NCBI GenBank assembly: GCA_958448555.1 | Contig: CAUDEL010000003.1 | Span: 36,147-100,146 of the forward strand | DNA from: Limiplasma sp958448555 | GTDB taxonomy: Bacteria > Bacillota > Clostridia > Christensenellales > Aristaeellaceae | Direction: 5' to 3' | Length of the DNA: 64,000 nt | Part shown: piece after piece, positions 61,312-64,000 of the stretch | How positions within the stretch are numbered: the first letter of the stretch is position 1 | Layout: every line of letters begins with the position of its first letter | Program-made: the position numbers and the translations under genes | The notes under the pieces: generated by a model | The model's database searches: none | Seen by the model: the letters and a program-made list of their open reading frames with translations, nothing else | What the model was told of the DNA's origin: nothing

Positions 61312-61938
61312 TTGCGTAAGCCAATCACGCTTTGCTGCCTGCTGCTCTTGCTCTGCCTGGCGCGCCCCGCCGCCGCGGCCATCTCCGGGCGCGGCTATGA
61401 GGATTTCGAGGCGTGTTATGCCGACAACCTCAGTTTCATCAACGACAACACCGGCCGTCATCTGCTGCCGCTGGTGCTTGCCAAGGGCGATGCCAACGCG
61501 GACGGCGGACACCGCATGTACCAGCTCATCGGGGACGTGCTCAGCGTCAGCATCCGCCTGGATCAGACCAACGAAATCATCGAAAGGTGCCAGATCGTGC
61601 TGACGGCGCCCGCGGGCATGTCCTACGGCACGGCGGAATACAACGATTTCGCCACCTCCGGCTATCACAGCTACGCGCTGCTGATGGCCATGCATACCGC
61701 CGCCGACCCGGCCGTGCGCTACGGCCTGGTGACGGCCGTCAACGAAGGGCTGGCGGCCGGAGAAGGAAGCTATTCCACGCAGGTTGGCGTCTACAGCCTG
61801 CAATGCACGCAGGAAGGCAACGTGGCCACGATTACGTTTGAGAACACCTTGGCCGCCACGCCCGAGCCACAGGCCACGCCTGGGGAGGGGGAGGATTCCG
61901 AGATGGACGGCAACGAGGAAGACGTCTATATCGGCTGA
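61312..61938 (+). CDS. Secreted protein of unknown function
   Basis: 208 residues. A signal peptide (KPITLCCLLLLLCLARPAAA) with cleavage near AAA-AIS is followed by a beta-rich domain (to about 180) and an acidic, proline-rich tail (TPEPQATPGEGEDSE). There is no lipobox or membrane segment. The start is TTG, accepted because GGAGGAG lies 5-8 nt upstream and the signal peptide begins there. Possibly co-transcribed with galM. The family is not recognised. Confidence 0.65.
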   Translation: MRKPITLCCLLLLLCLARPAAAAISGRGYEDFEACYADNLSFINDNTGRHLLPLVLAKGDANADGGHRMYQLIGDVLSVSIRLDQTNEIIERCQIVLTAPAGMSYGTAEYNDFATSGYHSYALLMAMHTAADPAVRYGLVTAVNEGLAAGEGSYSTQVGVYSLQCTQEGNVATITFENTLAATPEPQATPGEGEDSEMDGNEEDVYIG

Positions 61939-61953
61939 CGAAAAGGCAAATAC

Positions 61954-61990
61954 GCAAAGCGGGGGTCCTCATGCGGAACCCCCGCTTTGC
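61954..61990. terminator. Bidirectional terminator
   Basis: A 13-bp perfect stem, GCAAAGCGGGGGT with ACCCCCGCTTTGC and an 11-nt loop, lies between the converging secreted-protein and kinase-like genes. Confidence 0.8.
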
Positions 61991-62000
61991 ATCGCCCGTC

Positions 62001-62621
62001 TCAGGCGTCGGTGCGCATCCTGGCGAAGGAGATGATGGCGTCCGCCACCTCCTCAGGCCTGCGCCCGTCGGTGCGGATCATCAGATCGTAGTTGCTGCGC
62101 ATGCCCCAGTTGCCGTCGGCAAAGAAGTTATAGTAGCTGCGGCGCTGGCGGTCCGTCTTGCGAATCAGCTCGCGGGCATGCTCGCGGTCCACCTTCTCCA
62201 CCCGCATGATGCGCTCGATGCGCCGCTCCTCGGAGGCGTACACGAAAATGTGCGTGATGCCCGGCCGGTCCTTGAGCACGTAGTCCGCACAGCGGCCCAC
62301 GATCACACAGGGCCCCTCCGAGGCGATCTTGCTGATGGCGTCAAACTGCGCCAGAAAGATCCGCTGGTTGAGCGGCATCTGCAGACCCATGCCGCCCGCT
62401 CCCATATGAAGACCCGCACCCGCGCTGCCCGCCAGCATGCCGCCGACGGTGTTTTTTTCGTCATGGCGCTCCAAAAGTTCGTGGCACAGGCCGCTTTCTT
62501 CGGCCGCGCGGGTCAGGATCTCTTTATCATAGAAGGGAACGCCCAGCTTGTCGGCCACCAGCTTGCCAATTTCGCGCCCGCCGCTTCCGTATTCGCGTCC
62601 AATGGTGATGATGGGGTCCAT
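62001..62621 (-). CDS. Cytidylate kinase-like family protein
   Basis: 206 residues, PF13189 type. The N-terminus IITIGREYGSGGREIGKLVA is the typical P-loop variant (GREYGSGGR) of this group, followed by GVPFYDKEIL, CVIVGRCADYVL and HIFVYASEERRIERI. The lid region carries RKTDRQRRSYYNFF. It probably phosphorylates a nucleotide or related molecule; it is not the housekeeping Cmk, and the substrate is unknown. The ATG at 62621 has GGAGGTG upstream; the longer open frame covers the promoter. Confidence 0.88.
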   Translation of the reverse strand: MDPIITIGREYGSGGREIGKLVADKLGVPFYDKEILTRAAEESGLCHELLERHDEKNTVGGMLAGSAGAGLHMGAGGMGLQMPLNQRIFLAQFDAISKIASEGPCVIVGRCADYVLKDRPGITHIFVYASEERRIERIMRVEKVDREHARELIRKTDRQRRSYYNFFADGNWGMRSNYDLMIRTDGRRPEEVADAIISFARMRTDA

Positions 62622-62666
62622 ATAAAAACACCTCCGAAGGCTTGATGAACGAAGCTCTTTACCGCT

Positions 62667-62695
62667 ATTATACATCACGCGGCCCAAAAGTTCAA
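62667..62695 (-). promoter_or_regulatory. Promoter of the cytidylate kinase-like gene
   Basis: On the minus strand, TTGAAC and consensus TATAAT are separated by 17 nt. Confidence 0.7.
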
Positions 62696-62745
62696 CGAAA
62701 ACCGCAAAACACGGGGCGGGAAGGGGCAAAGGCGGCGGCGAAGCG

Positions 62746-62774
62746 TTGACATTCCCGGCACGCGCTGGTAAAAT
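62746..62774 (+). promoter_or_regulatory. Promoter of guaB
   Basis: Consensus TTGACA and TAAAAT are separated by 17 nt. The leader before the ATG at 62813 is only about 30 nt, so no purine riboswitch fits. Confidence 0.7.
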
Positions 62775-62812
62775 AGCCACAATCCTAGTGCAAGAAAGGG
62801 TGGGTAAGTTCG

Positions 62813-64000
62813 ATGCTGGAGGAGAACATTCGCACGGGCCTCACATTTGACGACGTGCTCCTGGTACCCCGCGCAAGCAGCGTGCTGCCGCGCGACGTGG
62901 ACACCTCGACCATGCTGACCCCGACCATCAGGCTCAATGTCCCGCTGCTGAGCGCCGCCATGGACACCGTCACCGACGCGCGGCTGGCCATCGCCATAGC
63001 GCGGGAGGGCGGACTGGGCATCATTCACAAGAATATGACCATTGATGAGCAGGCAACACAGGTGGACAAGGTCAAGCGCAGCGAACACGGCGTCATCACC
63101 GACCCGTTCTTCCTCTCGCCCGACCATCTCATCCGTGATGCGGAGGCCCTCATGGCCAAGTATCGCATCTCCGGCGTGCCCATCACCCGCGGGAAAAAGC
63201 TGGTGGGAATTCTGACCAACCGCGATTTGCGCTTTGAAACCGACGACAGCCGCCGCATCGAGGAGGTCATGACCTCCGAGAACCTCATCACCGCGCCCGT
63301 GGGCACCACGCTGGAGGAGGCCAAGAAGATTCTGGCCGCGCACCGCATTGAAAAGCTGCCCATCGTCAACGATCAGTTTGAGCTGTGCGGCCTCATCACC
63401 ATCAAGGATATCGAAAAGAGCACCAAGTACCCCAACTCCGCCAAGGACCAGAAGGGCCGCCTGCTGTGCGGCGCGGCCGTGGGCATCACCAAGGACAGCA
63501 TGCTGCGCGTGGAGGCGCTGGTCAACGCCAAGGTGGACGTGATTTCCATCGACTCGGCGCACGGCCACAACATCGACGTCATCAACAAGGTCCGCGAGCT
63601 GCGCGCCGCCTTCCCGGACCTGTGCATCATCGCCGGCAACGTCGCCACCGCCGAGGCCACCCGCGCCCTCATCGAGGCGGGCGCGAGCTGCGTCAAGGTC
63701 GGCATTGGCCCCGGCTCCATCTGCACCACCCGCGTCATCGCCGGCATCGGCGTGCCGCAGCTCACCGCGGTCAGCGACTGCGCCAGGGAGGCGGACAAGT
63801 ACGGCGTGACCGTTATCGCCGACGGTGGCATCAAGTACTCGGGCGACATCCCCAAGGCCATCGCCGGCGGCGCGAGCGCCGTCATGATCGGCAGCCTCTT
63901 TGCCGGCGTGGACGAGAGCCCCGGAGACATGGAGATCTACCAGGGCCGCAGCTTCAAGGTCTACCGCGGCATGGGAAGCCTCGGCGCCATGGCGCAGGCC
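62813..64000 (+). CDS. guaB: IMP dehydrogenase, 3' end cut by the window
   Basis: 396 codons are visible of about 485 expected. It oxidises IMP to XMP, the first committed step to GMP. The N-terminal TFDDVLLVPRASSVLP and PLLSAAMDTVTD are diagnostic. Two CBS domains lie at about 95-210. The catalytic loop GIGPGSICTTRVI has its cysteine near residue 304, followed by ADGGIKYSGDIPKAIAGGA and GSLFAGVDESPGD. The active-site flap and C-terminus lie beyond base 64000. The ATG was chosen by homology and the promoter; the ribosome site (AAAGGGTGGG) is modest. Confidence 0.96.
   Translation, partial: MLEENIRTGLTFDDVLLVPRASSVLPRDVDTSTMLTPTIRLNVPLLSAAMDTVTDARLAIAIAREGGLGIIHKNMTIDEQATQVDKVKRSEHGVITDPFFLSPDHLIRDAEALMAKYRISGVPITRGKKLVGILTNRDLRFETDDSRRIEEVMTSENLITAPVGTTLEEAKKILAAHRIEKLPIVNDQFELCGLITIKDIEKSTKYPNSAKDQKGRLLCGAAVGITKDSMLRVEALVNAKVDVISIDSAHGHNIDVINKVRELRAAFPDLCIIAGNVATAEATRALIEAGASCVKVGIGPGSICTTRVIAGIGVPQLTAVSDCAREADKYGVTVIADGGIKYSGDIPKAIAGGASAVMIGSLFAGVDESPGDMEIYQGRSFKVYRGMGSLGAMAQA

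Noticed and set aside
62775..62812. Purine riboswitch before guaB
   Set aside because: Only about 30 nt separate the predicted start of transcription from the ATG.

Overview
The window looks like chromosome from a GC-rich, endospore-forming Gram-positive bacterium of the class Clostridia (phylum Bacillota). The evidence is an alpha/beta-type small acid-soluble spore protein (29555-29761), a CtsR-type heptad operator in front of clpB, strong AGGAGG-type ribosome binding sites on most genes, many well-spaced sigma-A promoters, and two parS-like 16-mers. parS sites usually cluster in the origin-proximal part of the chromosome. No rRNA, tRNA, CRISPR array, prophage or transposase was found. The GC-rich sequence gives many long shadow reading frames, which were left out.

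Layout. 1-2431: a phosphoesterase cut by the window edge, a secreted protein and a GtrB-like glycosyltransferase. 2662-5283: clpB. 5343-18192: a surface-glycan locus with a GtrA-like protein, a 3-amino-deoxysugar module (aminotransferase, GNAT-type acyltransferase, sugar 3,4-ketoisomerase), a second GtrB-like transferase, two tandem multi-membrane proteins, a second GtrA-like protein and a UPF0104-type protein. Inside the same gene string lies a methionine module (metF, a separate MetH reactivation gene, metH). 18556-22585: glyoxalase, metallo-beta-lactamase-fold hydrolase and glycogen phosphorylase on the minus strand. 22786-36788: addA, a five-repeat peptidoglycan-binding lipoprotein, a spore protein, hslO and a run of TPR, HEAT-like, HD and zinc-ribbon proteins. 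36951-46036: an export/import cluster of two propeller-plus-solute-binding paralogues, two sugar-type ABC permeases, an HlyD-type adaptor and a MacB-like permease, with no ATPase. Then uvrC, a VanW protein and a DMT exporter. 50427-56837 (minus): argG-C-J-B-D-F. 57239-59490 (minus): serC-serA. Last come a MmcQ-like protein, galM, a secreted protein, a cytidylate-kinase-like protein and guaB, which runs off the end.

Two themes stand out. First, two intergenic regions (18203-18549 and 56954-57216) have the same design. A terminator hairpin is present in two near-identical copies, and a 200-280 bp string of short hairpins with degenerate inverted ends sits between them. This looks like a small element family that targets or duplicates terminators. 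Second, the first 18 kb appears to encode a polyprenyl-linked amino-sugar decoration pathway that resembles gtrABC serotype-conversion systems.
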